DNA from: Halotia wernerae
Lineage (GTDB): Bacteria; Cyanobacteriota; Cyanobacteriia; Cyanobacteriales; Nostocaceae
Direction of reading: 5' to 3'
Assembly (NCBI GenBank): GCA_034931985.1
Contig: JAYGHB010000103.1
Span: 1 to 64,000, forward strand
DNA: 64,000 bases
Part shown: piece by piece, positions 1 to 6,068 of the stretch
How the letters are laid out: each line of letters starts with the position of its first letter
Numbering within the stretch: position 1 is the first letter of the stretch
The notes under the pieces: model-generated
Told to the model about the DNA's origin: nothing
Database searches by the model: none
Seen by the model: the letters and a program-made list of their open reading frames with translations, nothing else
Translations under genes and position numbers: made by a program

Positions 1-22
1 TAATGGTTAAAGCATCATCATC

Positions 23-256
23 TCACCCTCGTAAATTGGCGAAGGTATTGAGATAGTTACAACCTTTGTCACCGTACAAGCATTCCAAGCGAGGAACAGG
101 AATGATTTTCCCCAGCATTTTGATTTGGTTTTGTTGCCATTGGAGTTGTAGGCAGTGCTGATAGAGTTCGTTGGCTTGTTCAAGGCTCAAGAAATCGGGG
201 TAGTAACTAACAGGTAAAACTGGTGAAGATTCTGGAAATAAATTGAGCTGTTGCAT
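23..256 (-). CDS. AlkB-like dioxygenase, N-terminal fragment (probable pseudogene)
   Basis: The 77 residues match my recollection of the N-terminus of cyanobacterial AlkB/ALKBH2-like 2-oxoglutarate/Fe(II) DNA-repair dioxygenases: an N-terminal LNLFPESSPVLPVSYYPDFL segment, then a VPRLECLYGDKGCNYL block corresponding to the PRL..YGD..Y..S substrate-recognition strand. Family members run to about 200 residues and carry an HxD...H iron-binding core; none of that is present. The frame closes with TGA right after CNYLNTFANLRG. A neighbouring frame just past the stop reads YEGEMMML-stop-PL, which faintly resembles the expected continuation, so an insertion plus a nonsense change is plausible. The window edge prevents checking. 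Family assignment is fairly good; the broken state is inferred. Confidence 0.55.
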   Translation of the reverse strand: MQQLNLFPESSPVLPVSYYPDFLSLEQANELYQHCLQLQWQQNQIKMLGKIIPVPRLECLYGDKGCNYLNTFANLRG

Positions 257-406
257 GGTGACTGTTCCTATGCCTTAAAAATTATTAAATGCAGGTATAA
301 TTTACTACCTGAATTGTTATTGTGTTGATGTTACTTCTATCCAAAGAACCATCTTTTAGGCTGATATTAGGCGTAAAATAACAGTGGACTAAGATTTTTT
401 CATCCA

Positions 407-435
407 CCTCGTCCCCCTGTGAGGACGGGGTTTTT
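407..435 (+). terminator. Rho-independent terminator-like hairpin
   Basis: An 8-bp stem, CCTCGTCC (407-414) with GGACGGGG (423-430, one T-G pair), closes an 8-nt loop and is followed directly by five T residues on the + strand. No rightward gene precedes it in the window, so it may be a relic of a lost gene or an insertion-sequence end. It sits just past the end of the leftward HNH gene, but the T-run is on the wrong side to serve that gene. Confidence 0.5.
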
Positions 436-467
436 ACTTGTGTAGTGGGTTCGCATTTTGGACAGAT

Positions 468-773
468 TCAAACAAACGCGTATAGCTGTTGCATCTCTTC
501 TGGTAATGCGTTTCCCCGTCCTTGGTTGCAATCGAAACAAGCCAGTCGCAGGTTCTTGATCTTGTTGCTGCCACCCCGCGACAGTGGTACGTAATGGTCA
601 ATAGTCAGCGTTTCGGTAGTCAGTTTACAGTCGCACCAAAAGCACTGCATCCCGTACTTAGCAATGAGATGAGGTCTTTTGTTGCGCTTTTGACTATTGC
701 ATAAACGTTTGTGCTGACGAACGGAATTGACCCCCGTTGCGGTCGGAGGATTTGGTATTGTTGGAGTGGTCAT
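468..773 (-). CDS. HNH endonuclease family protein
   Basis: This 101-residue protein has the core of an HNH nuclease. A CFWC pair begins the zinc-binding part (about residues 44-47), followed by the signature TIDHYVPLSRGGSNKIKNLRLACFDCN around residues 57-83, with the conserved DH, the GG..N..NL block and a second CxxC. The N-terminus is basic. Such stand-alone HNH proteins cut DNA and are common in phages, plasmids and defence islands; the substrate here is unknown. It is the last gene of a leftward cassette starting with an XRE regulator at 2032, separated from the coiled-coil gene by about 70 bases. Confidence in the fold is high and in the role low. Confidence 0.85.
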   Translation of the reverse strand: MTTPTIPNPPTATGVNSVRQHKRLCNSQKRNKRPHLIAKYGMQCFWCDCKLTTETLTIDHYVPLSRGGSNKIKNLRLACFDCNQGRGNALPEEMQQLYAFV

Positions 774-843
774 ACTTTTTTGAGTTTGTGGCTAAACTCC
801 TGCTGAAGGGGCAAACTTACAGCAGGGGTAATAATTAATGCGA

Positions 844-1209
844 TTATTCGTTGCTTGCTCCATTTCCAGATTGTCTGACAAGATAATCCAGAACTGAACT
901 AATACGGTCAAGTGCGATGCTGGTAGTAGCCTCAAACTGTTGTAATTGGTTAACGTCAGTTCGTAACTCTCTAATTTCTGTGCGTTGTTCTCTAAATTCA
1001 CGAGCTAAAATTTCAAGTCCTTGTTGGTGAAGATCTACGGTTGTCACTAATGCACTTACCGATGCAGTTAATTCACTTACTGACTGTCTAAGTTCATTTG
1101 TTGACTGTCTAAGTTCGGCGTTCACCACTACCTGATTATCAAGCTGCTGAGAGACGCGTTCTAATGTAGCTTCTATTCGGTCAAGTCTGTCTGGTCTGTC
1201 TTGGGTCAT
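844..1209 (-). CDS. Predicted coiled-coil protein
   Basis: The 121-residue product is almost entirely heptad-like. It contains near-repeats such as AELRQSTNELRQSVSEL (residues about 31-47) and EIRELRTDVNQLQQF further on, with no cysteines, signal peptide or membrane segment. This is typical of small cyanobacterial coiled-coil proteins of unknown function, often found beside toxin-antitoxin or plasmid genes. Its ATG follows immediately after the TAA of the upstream 98-residue gene, so the two are probably translated together. No enzymatic function can be assigned; oligomerisation or scaffolding is a reasonable guess only. Confidence 0.7.
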   Translation of the reverse strand: MTQDRPDRLDRIEATLERVSQQLDNQVVVNAELRQSTNELRQSVSELTASVSALVTTVDLHQQGLEILAREFREQRTEIRELRTDVNQLQQFEATTSIALDRISSVLDYLVRQSGNGASNE

Positions 1210-1506
1210 TTAAGCCGCCTGTTGATGTTGCACCAAATCGAGGAGGGGAGGGAATATCTTTGATTTGTCAGCAGAAACTAGCACAAAAACTACATTGCTA
1301 GAAATCGGTTCCCTAATATAGTTGTAAAGAATAGCAAATGCTCTGGTAGTCAAATAATGGGCATTTCTAAGCAAAACTACAACTTTAGAGCTTTCTACCT
1401 CTGCAAGCAACGCTTTTACTTGTTCTATTAGCGTTTCAATGTCTTGCGCTTCATAAGCATCGGTGGCTTCAAAATCTATGATTTGGTCACATACAAAAGA
1501 TGTCAT
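1210..1506 (-). CDS. Hypothetical protein, 98 aa
   Basis: I do not recognise the family. The sequence has a hydrophobic strand preceded by acidic helices (SSKVVVLLRNAHYLTTRAF), then SSNVVFVLVSADK. This alternation vaguely recalls the Walker-B and sensor strands of AAA/P-loop proteins (VVLL.NAH, VVFVLVS), but no Walker A motif is present and the protein is far too short for a complete ATPase. It overlaps the upstream 64-residue gene by four bases (ATGA) and abuts the coiled-coil gene downstream, so it belongs to the XRE-led cassette. It could be a small partner of that coiled-coil protein. Confidence 0.65.
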   Translation of the reverse strand: MTSFVCDQIIDFEATDAYEAQDIETLIEQVKALLAEVESSKVVVLLRNAHYLTTRAFAILYNYIREPISSNVVFVLVSADKSKIFPPLLDLVQHQQAA

Positions 1507-1697
1507 TGTTTTTCCTCTATGTTTTTAACTTTCTCAAAGGTTCCATCAGCGCGTCGCTGCCAGCCGTCTACAATCACATCATCTTCAGGATTGCGGGGCT
1601 TGGAGGGATCGCGCCAATCATAACCAACGGTTTCATTAGACGGTTTTGGATCTACAGGAGGTATTTTTTCCGGGTTAGACTCGTTTGTTTCGCTCAT
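1503..1697 (-). CDS. Hypothetical small acidic/basic protein, 64 aa
   Basis: A 64-residue polar protein rich in Pro, Asp, Glu and Lys, probably disordered at its N-terminus (MSETNESNPEKIPPVDPKPS), with a central NETVGYDWRDPSKPRNPEDD segment and a C-terminal WQRRADGTFEKVKN. No known family is recognised. Four-base ATGA overlaps on both sides, with the XRE gene upstream and the 98-residue gene downstream, make it a convincing translated member of the cassette despite its size. Confidence 0.6.
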   Translation of the reverse strand: MSETNESNPEKIPPVDPKPSNETVGYDWRDPSKPRNPEDDVIVDGWQRRADGTFEKVKNIEEKQ

Positions 1698-2032
1698 GCG
1701 GTTTTCCTATCAAATGGCAATACCAGTCCCACAGATCTTTTAGTGGCGGATGGATCAGTATTTTGCTTTATATTTGCTGCTAGATCATTAGTTACCTCCT
1801 GAGCTATCGCTTCTGTATGCCCATCATCATCTGGCATATAGTCAAGCAAATCTCCTGGAAGACAGTCCAGTGCTTTGCAAAAACGGTCAAAAGCATCCAA
1901 GGTTATAGAAGATACCCTTCCTTGCTCAATTTTTTGGATGTTTTGAACACTGTAACCAGTTATTCTAGCCAAGTCATTTTGGGATATCCCTTTTGCTTCT
2001 CGGACTTTTTTGAGCGTAATTAACACTGCCAT
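1694..2032 (-). CDS. XRE-family helix-turn-helix regulator
   Basis: The N-terminal two-thirds (residues about 5-65) is a Cro/C1-type HTH: LKKVREAKGISQNDLARITGYSVQNIQKIEQG, with the turn and the recognition helix SVQNIQKIEQGR, followed by the typical helix FCKALDCLPGDLLDY. The C-terminal 45 residues are a low-complexity tail. It heads a leftward cassette whose genes overlap by four bases. The preceding intergenic stretch (2033-2300) holds several palindromes suitable as operators, so autoregulation and control of the divergent gene at 2301 are likely. Family assignment is secure; the target genes are inferred from position. Confidence 0.88.
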   Translation of the reverse strand: MAVLITLKKVREAKGISQNDLARITGYSVQNIQKIEQGRVSSITLDAFDRFCKALDCLPGDLLDYMPDDDGHTEAIAQEVTNDLAANIKQNTDPSATKRSVGLVLPFDRKTA

Positions 2033-2060
2033 ATACCTAATTCATACTCCTAATGGTATC

Positions 2061-2107
2061 ACTACTAATAGTTGTGGTGTTGCTTTTTGTGTATCTATCA
2101 GTGATAG
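2061..2107. promoter_or_regulatory. Palindromic candidate operators upstream of the XRE gene
   Basis: ACTACTAATAGTTGT (2061-2075) is a near-palindrome with one mismatched pair around its centre. CTATCA-G-TGATAG (2095-2107) is a perfect inverted repeat with a one-base centre, matching the core of the classical tetO sequence. Both lie just upstream of the XRE start at 2032 and are plausible operator sites. No TetR-type gene is visible nearby, so the tetO likeness may be chance. Confidence 0.4.
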
Positions 2108-2180
2108 AAATAGCTAATAGATAACGAAAGGTTGTATTACCAAGACTAATAGAAAATTAGCTAATTGAGTATTACCTATT

Positions 2181-2208
2181 ACTAGTAGTTGTGATACTAT
2201 AGATAGTA
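2181..2208. promoter_or_regulatory. Second candidate operator in the divergent intergenic region
   Basis: TACTA-taga-TAGTA (2195-2208) is a perfect 5-bp inverted repeat. The adjoining ACTAGTAGTTGTGATAC (2181-2197), read on the - strand, resembles the ATCACTACTAATAG site near 2060. Paired sites facing each other across the intergenic region would fit one regulator controlling both divergent transcripts. No experimental support. Confidence 0.35.
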
Positions 2209-2220
2209 GTAAAGCACAAG

Positions 2221-2265
2221 CAAAAGGCGATCACCCTGCCTGAGAAACCGAGAGATCGCCTTTTG
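2221..2265 (+). promoter_or_regulatory. Leader hairpin, type shared with 4693-4725
   Basis: A perfect 12-bp stem, CAAAAGGCGATC (2221-2232) with GATCGCCTTTTG (2254-2265), encloses a 21-nt loop containing CCTGCCTGAGAAACC. It ends 35 bases before the ATG at 2301. A hairpin with nearly the same loop core (CCTGCCTGGAAAACC) precedes the LPD29-like gene at 4751. The shared loop points to a common RNA-level regulator or an attenuator rather than a plain terminator, though the second arm's CCTTTT could also terminate. Confidence 0.5.
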
Positions 2266-2300
2266 TAAAACCCAACTCATGTAAAGTTAGGAATACCATT

Positions 2301-3236
2301 ATGACGCAACCCATCCACACAAAGCAATCCTTGGCTAACGTCAAGCTTCCCCAACTCAAGACAATAGCAGCTTCGTTAGGTGTAACACCAGCAGGCAGAA
2401 AGACAGAGCGTGAAGCTTGGATTAATACGATTATCGAGCATCAGGCAAGCAAGGTACAGAAGATTGCGGATGTTGCAGTAGAAAAGCCCGTTACCGTCAC
2501 CTATGCATGGGATTTGACTCCTCCCGTGAACTACACTCCTGCTGCAATTTGTCCAGATTGTGATGGTCATGGATGTGGCAATTGTAATTATCGCGGGACT
2601 CGTTCAGTTGACTTGTGTACGCCAGTAGACGAATACCGTTTAGTGTACGCAGCAAAGACAGACACCCAAACTGCTTACAGCGCATACGTTGGGGATAAGT
2701 TTCTGGGCATGGTTTTTAAAGTCAGAAACATAGACGAGTTTTGGGAAAATACCCAGAAATCGTACTACTGGGAATGCGGCTTAACAGGACAATTTTGGAG
2801 TATTAGGGAAGTTTTTGAAGCACTGGAAAAACGTAGCACTAGAACTCCTGAAGTCGTTGAAACGCCAGTAAGTAAGCAACAGCACGAAACTTTAGCTCGT
2901 GAAGAAAGAGCCGCAGCTATCGAAGTGGTAGAAGAACACGGGAATAAGTTTGTGGTGCAGAACCGCGAAAATGGCAACTGTTATGTGGTGTGTCCCAACG
3001 AGATAGATGCACATCAACGCTGTGAGTGTCTTGACTGTTACCACCGAGGGGTCAAATGCAAGCACCAGATAGCTGTAGAACGTTTTATAAATTCCCAACG
3101 ATTAGAGAATTTGACATCAATTAATACGCTGGAATCTCTTCTTGATAAGCCAGTTCATGAACTGACGCTTGAAGAATGGCGTTGGTTGAAAGAGTATGAG
3201 CCGCTTACTAAAAGTGAGGAGTTGGTAGCGGCGTAA
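2301..3236 (+). CDS. SAP-like / zinc-finger / SWIM-domain protein
   Basis: Three modules are visible in 311 residues. Residues about 10-48 (VKLPQLKTIAASLGVTPAGRKTEREAWINTI) look like a SAP/Rho-N helix pair that binds nucleic acid. Around residues 83-101 a DnaJ-like CxxC..GCGNC cluster (CPDCDGHGCGNC) suggests zinc binding. Near residues 240-262, CECLDCYHRGVKCKHQIAVERF is a SWIM finger (CxCx(n)CxH). Such combinations occur in cyanobacterial plasmid proteins and are expected to bind DNA or RNA; no catalytic domain is seen. A leader hairpin precedes it, an AGGA ribosome site lies about 10 bases before the ATG, and a strong terminator follows. Confidence 0.75.
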   Translation: MTQPIHTKQSLANVKLPQLKTIAASLGVTPAGRKTEREAWINTIIEHQASKVQKIADVAVEKPVTVTYAWDLTPPVNYTPAAICPDCDGHGCGNCNYRGTRSVDLCTPVDEYRLVYAAKTDTQTAYSAYVGDKFLGMVFKVRNIDEFWENTQKSYYWECGLTGQFWSIREVFEALEKRSTRTPEVVETPVSKQQHETLAREERAAAIEVVEEHGNKFVVQNRENGNCYVVCPNEIDAHQRCECLDCYHRGVKCKHQIAVERFINSQRLENLTSINTLESLLDKPVHELTLEEWRWLKEYEPLTKSEELVAA

Positions 3237-3244
3237 TTGGACAT

Positions 3245-3270
3245 GGTGGGCTTGTTGCTGCCCACCTTTT
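3245..3270 (+). terminator. Rho-independent terminator
   Basis: GGTGGGC (3245-3251) and GCCCACC (3260-3266) form a perfect 7-bp GC-rich stem with an 8-nt loop, followed by TTTT. It lies eight bases past the stop of the SWIM-domain gene and should end that transcript. Confidence 0.8.
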
Positions 3271-3316
3271 CCACAGTCACAAAAGTTAATTATTCAGTCC
3301 ACAAATCAATAACTTC

Positions 3317-3865
3317 ATGCCCACACTGCGACAACTTCAGTCAACTGAACAACATCTGATGAATGAACTAAATAACTTGATCTCATCCCTAGATGAACTA
3401 AACTTATCGCCATCAGATGAGCAAACCCGAATTGAGGAGTTCCTTCAACATTTCCTTGCTAACGAGCAAGAATTGAAAGACAAAGTTAACGCTTCATGTT
3501 GGTATTTAACATCCTTACAGAAGGATGCAGATTACTACAGAGAGCAAGCCCAAAGAATGCAAGCAGCAGCGCGAGTGACTGAGAATCGCATTGCATCATT
3601 CAAGGCTTATTTGATGTACGTTCTTGAGAAGAAGGGCGGTAAATTGCCGACGAAAGATTTTCCTAAGCTGGCGATTCGAGGTACAGCTGCATCAGTGGAG
3701 ATTGATAACGAGTATCAAGGCGAAATTCCTGATGAATATATAAAGGTTCGTGAACTATCGGATGTGGTGAATAAGAGCGCGATCGCAAAGGATTTGAAAG
3801 CAGGAGTAGAGTTACCATTCGCGCGATTGATGGACAAGGGTCAAGCTTTGTTTGGATTGAAATAG
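3317..3865 (+). CDS. Siphovirus Gp157-like protein
   Basis: The 182 residues follow the Sipho_Gp157 pattern: a long helical, coiled-coil N-terminal half (residues about 1-110, including DADYYREQAQRMQAAARVTENRIASFKAYLMYVLEKKGGKLPT), then short strands with VEIDNEYQGEIPDEYIKV and a C-terminal SAIAKDLKAGVELPFARLM corresponding to the family's LK.G..V.GA.L ending. Gp157 proteins occur in phages and plasmids beside recombination genes; in streptococci one has been linked to phage resistance. Length matches the family. This supports a phage/plasmid origin for the left part of the window. Confidence 0.75.
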   Translation: MPTLRQLQSTEQHLMNELNNLISSLDELNLSPSDEQTRIEEFLQHFLANEQELKDKVNASCWYLTSLQKDADYYREQAQRMQAAARVTENRIASFKAYLMYVLEKKGGKLPTKDFPKLAIRGTAASVEIDNEYQGEIPDEYIKVRELSDVVNKSAIAKDLKAGVELPFARLMDKGQALFGLK

Positions 3866-3893
3866 TCTAGAAGCGATCGCCTTCAAATGCTTT

Positions 3894-4124
3894 CTAAAAA
3901 TCAATTTCACACCCTTCAACAATTCCGTTGTATGCCGTCAAAGGTTGAGTTTTCAGGTGTGGCGGCAACAAATCATCGTCAAAAGTCAGTGTAACAACGT
4001 GGGTGTCTTTAACACTGAGGAATGATTTCGTAATATCGCTAACTTTTGCGGATTGACCGTTGCGCGTACCTATTAAGTAACGTACTGGCTGACCAATTTG
4101 CAATTCTGATAATTTGATAGTCAT
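3894..4124 (-). CDS. Hypothetical protein, 76 aa
   Basis: A 76-residue protein of unknown family. It is beta-rich in appearance (LQIGQPVRYLIGTRNGQSAKVSDITKSFLSVKDTHVVTLTFDDDLLPPHL), like small SH3-like or KOW-like barrels found on mobile elements, but there is no diagnostic motif. It is convergent with the Gp157-like gene and lies about 80 bases downstream of the RHH gene in the same direction, so it may be co-transcribed with it. Confidence 0.5.
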   Translation of the reverse strand: MTIKLSELQIGQPVRYLIGTRNGQSAKVSDITKSFLSVKDTHVVTLTFDDDLLPPHLKTQPLTAYNGIVEGCEIDF

Positions 4125-4201
4125 AACTGGAGATTGGACTAATCTTAATTGTTAGGCTCTGGCTGAGATTAATTCCCTTAACGAAGATAAGATTTACTCT
4201 C

Positions 4202-4441
4202 TCAGGCGGCTAACTCCCCCAGTTTCTCTTCTATTTTCTTGTCAACAATCGCTTCAATTTCTTCAACCGATAATGGCTGCTTACGCTGTATGACAACCTC
4301 ACCAGATTGGAAAGCCGATAAGCCAAGTCTCAACGCTTCAGTAACGATCGCTGTTTTGTCGGTTCCTTTATCTTTGGCTAAAGCTTCTATAATTTCCAAA
4401 ATCTCCTCTGGAAGCCTAAAAGCTGCAAGTTTAGTAGCCAT
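4202..4441 (-). CDS. Ribbon-helix-helix (CopG/Arc-type) regulator
   Basis: The N-terminus MATKLAAFRLPEEILEIIEALAKDKG, followed by TDKTAIVTEALRLGLSAF, is a textbook RHH fold: a short strand contacting DNA, helix, turn, helix (residues 3-45). The remaining 30 residues are a charged tail (VEEIEAIVDKKIEEKLGEL) that could bind a partner protein, as in antitoxins. No obvious toxin gene is adjacent. Its upstream region contains four GTATAAC/GTTATAC half-sites, the kind of repeat RHH proteins bind cooperatively, so autoregulation is likely. Confidence 0.82.
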   Translation of the reverse strand: MATKLAAFRLPEEILEIIEALAKDKGTDKTAIVTEALRLGLSAFQSGEVVIQRKQPLSVEEIEAIVDKKIEEKLGELAA

Positions 4442-4484
4442 TTTAATAGCCTACATAAAATGATGTCTATTGATATCCATCAGA

Positions 4485-4634
4485 GTATAACACTTTTGTA
4501 TAACAAAGTTAAACACTGTATTTAGCAATGTTTATTGCATAGATATTTTTTAATGTTGTTGGATCAAAGTGCATAAAACTCTTATGCTTGTTTAGCCTAA
4601 GTTCAGCTATATACAGCGTTATACAATGTTATAC
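4485..4634. promoter_or_regulatory. Repeated GTATAAC half-sites, candidate RHH operators
   Basis: GTATAAC occurs at 4485-4491 and 4498-4504 (13-base spacing), and its complement GTTATAC at 4618-4624 and 4628-4634 (10-base spacing). The two pairs face each other across the divergent promoter region between the RHH gene and the LPD29-like gene. GCATAA-aactc-TTATGC (4571-4587) is a separate perfect 6-bp inverted repeat between them. Tandem half-sites about one helical turn apart suit cooperative RHH binding. Confidence 0.5.
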
Positions 4635-4692
4635 TAAAGATGTAGGCAGTGAGGGGGAATGTAATAAACTCCAATCTGCTCAATAAATCAAA

Positions 4693-4725
4693 GGCGATCG
4701 CCTGCCTGGAAAACCTGCGATCGCC
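4693..4725 (+). promoter_or_regulatory. Leader hairpin, type shared with 2221-2265
   Basis: GGCGATCGC (4693-4701) pairs perfectly with GCGATCGCC (4717-4725) around a 15-nt loop containing CCTGCCTGGAAAACC (from 4701). It ends 25 bases before the ATG at 4751 of the next gene. The loop matches that of the earlier leader at 13 of 15 positions, although the coding sequences downstream are unrelated. The stem also contains the genome-wide GCGATCGC octamer, so part of the similarity is background. Confidence 0.45.
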
Positions 4726-4750
4726 CCTTACACCAAAAACATTGAGGTTC

Positions 4751-5383
4751 ATGATGACTAATCAAACTGTAGCATTGACTAATATTGAAACTAAAGAAAT
4801 TGCTAAAGAAGTTCGCAAAGAATTGAAGCAGTTGTACCCTAAAATTAAATTTTCAGTTCGCTCTGATTTCAATACTATTCGCATAGAATACACAGATGGT
4901 GTTACTGCTGATGATGTGGAAGCCGTAGCGAAAAAGTATAGTGGTCGTAGTGGATGGGACTCTAATTATTGTGATTACACGACTAACTCTCCTGTGGTGT
5001 TTAGAGGAGAGATGGTCTATACTTCACTGGTTTACGTCTTTGTAACCCGAAATTTTTCCCCCAGTTTCCTGCAAGAAGTAGTTGATTACGTCAAAGCGAC
5101 TTACGCTAATCATGAAAGCATTGCAGTTCAAGTCCGTAAAGATGATACGGCTTATCTAGATAGCAACGATTGGGAAGTGCTATGCAAATACAGAGAAGTT
5201 GCTCACAGATGTACTGATTTGTTGTCGATTGCTATCCAAGAAAAGCTTAGAAAAAGCGGGGAAGAGGAATACCAAGATTGGAAGCAGCAAGTAGATATTG
5301 CAACCGCTCTACTTGAAGAGGAATTGCAACAGGAGGGACAAGCTGTCACTTTTCACAGTTTGTCAAAAAATAGCGACGAATAA
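4751..5383 (+). CDS. LPD29-like domain protein
   Basis: Residues about 10-120 fit the large-polyvalent-protein-associated LPD29 pattern: an initial helix (IAKEVRKELKQLYPKIKFSVR), then strand IRIEYTDG, helix VTADDVEAVAKKY, and a D....Y..SPVVFRGE segment. LPD domains occur in large polyvalent proteins of phages and conjugative elements, and free-standing versions are common on plasmids. The remaining C-terminal half is helical and unassigned. A longer reading frame begins at 4649, but it would run through the leader hairpin. The ATG at 4751 follows GAGG at a good distance and is preferred. A terminator follows. Confidence 0.7.
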   Translation: MMTNQTVALTNIETKEIAKEVRKELKQLYPKIKFSVRSDFNTIRIEYTDGVTADDVEAVAKKYSGRSGWDSNYCDYTTNSPVVFRGEMVYTSLVYVFVTRNFSPSFLQEVVDYVKATYANHESIAVQVRKDDTAYLDSNDWEVLCKYREVAHRCTDLLSIAIQEKLRKSGEEEYQDWKQQVDIATALLEEELQQEGQAVTFHSLSKNSDE

Positions 5384-5393
5384 CCAATCATAG

Positions 5394-5415
5394 TCCCCGG
5401 ATTTACCGGGGATTT
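5394..5415 (+). terminator. Rho-independent terminator
   Basis: TCCCCGG (5394-5400) and CCGGGGA (5406-5412) form a perfect 7-bp stem with a 5-nt loop, followed by TTT. It lies ten bases past the stop of the LPD29-like gene. Confidence 0.7.
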
Positions 5416-5526
5416 AAGCCGCATAAAAAGCGCATTGAGTTCCCGTTGTCGGGTTTTATACCTACTCGGCGTTCTCTTCAAAAATTTTCACTAACCACAA
5501 TTACCAATTTTAAGGACAAACGAGAT

Positions 5527-5721
5527 ATGTCTGATGATATTCTGCGGCAAGAAATTGACGGTATCGAATATTTTACCGTCGCCAGTACTGGAGAATCGGG
5601 AATGAGCCAACGGGGTTTATCTAGACTGTGTGGGATGCAGTTGAGAGCGATACAAAACATACTTGAAAACCTGACTAACAAAAAAGCTTCTGGTCAACTA
5701 TTCCAGAAGCTTTTTTGTTGA
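5527..5721 (+). CDS. Short plasmid-type protein, N-terminal fragment
   Basis: Starting at MSDDILRQEIDGIEYFTVAS, the 64 residues resemble the N-terminus of longer cyanobacterial plasmid/antirepressor-like proteins (IDGIEYFTV..TGESGMSQRGLSRLCGM.......LLENL). The segment QRGLSRLCGMQLRAIQNILENL looks like a small helix-turn-helix. The frame continues upstream to 5446, but the ATG at 5527 begins the conserved part and has AAGGA upstream. The gene ends inside a long terminator hairpin, so the last residues (KKASGQLFQKLF) are encoded by the stem itself. The protein is therefore probably a truncated remnant whose 3' part was replaced. Family is tentative. Confidence 0.45.
   Translation: MSDDILRQEIDGIEYFTVASTGESGMSQRGLSRLCGMQLRAIQNILENLTNKKASGQLFQKLFC
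5677..5719. terminator. Strong 17-bp palindromic terminator overlapping a gene end
   Basis: AACAAAAAAGCTTCTGG (5677-5693) is perfectly complementary to 5703-5719 around a 9-nt loop. With A-tracts on one side and T-tracts on the other it can terminate in both directions, serving the rightward gene ending at 5721 and the leftward gene starting at 5997. Its position within the last codons of the upstream frame is unusual. Confidence 0.75.
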
Positions 5722-5742
5722 TTCGCAGCGAACCGTCCAAGA

Positions 5743-5997
5743 CTAATTCGCCAAATCCACATCACTCCTGTAGGTTGTGGGTCTAGCTTTTCGTTTCCGC
5801 AGAGGTACTACAGAAGATTTCTTGGGTGCTTGTGGCGGTCGGCATCTTTCGCAATACAACGGACGAACCCCAAAAGTCTCACGCTGGGTTGGTTGATCGC
5901 ACTGTTTACAGACGAAGTTAAAAGTGCGAGTGTGGATCTCGCGTTTGTGCGCTTTGACTGTGTACTCTCGGACGTTGATAACTTTACTGCTTGGCAT
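5743..5997 (-). CDS. Small zinc-ribbon protein
   Basis: The 84 residues contain two CxxC knuckles, CKQC at about 30-33 and CERC at about 49-52, separated by 15 residues (DQPTQRETFGVRPLYCERC). This is a zinc-ribbon arrangement flanked by basic N- and C-terminal arms (KKSSVVPLRKRKARPTTYRS) suited to nucleic-acid binding. Similar tiny zinc-ribbon proteins occur on cyanobacterial plasmids; the function is unknown. The strong bidirectional hairpin at 5677-5719 terminates it, and the insertion sequence at 6069 begins only about 70 bases upstream of its start. Confidence 0.6.
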   Translation of the reverse strand: MPSSKVINVREYTVKAHKREIHTRTFNFVCKQCDQPTQRETFGVRPLYCERCRPPQAPKKSSVVPLRKRKARPTTYRSDVDLAN

Positions 5998-6068
5998 TGA
6001 TTACTTTGATTGGGTCATTAACTTGAATTTTAACCTTTGTAGCAGGGGTTTCAAGTGCTTATGTACAA

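Noticed and set aside
4649..4750. Upstream extension of the LPD29-like gene
   Set aside because: The extra 34 codons run through a perfect leader hairpin and are not like the rest of the protein; ATG 4751 has a ribosome site.
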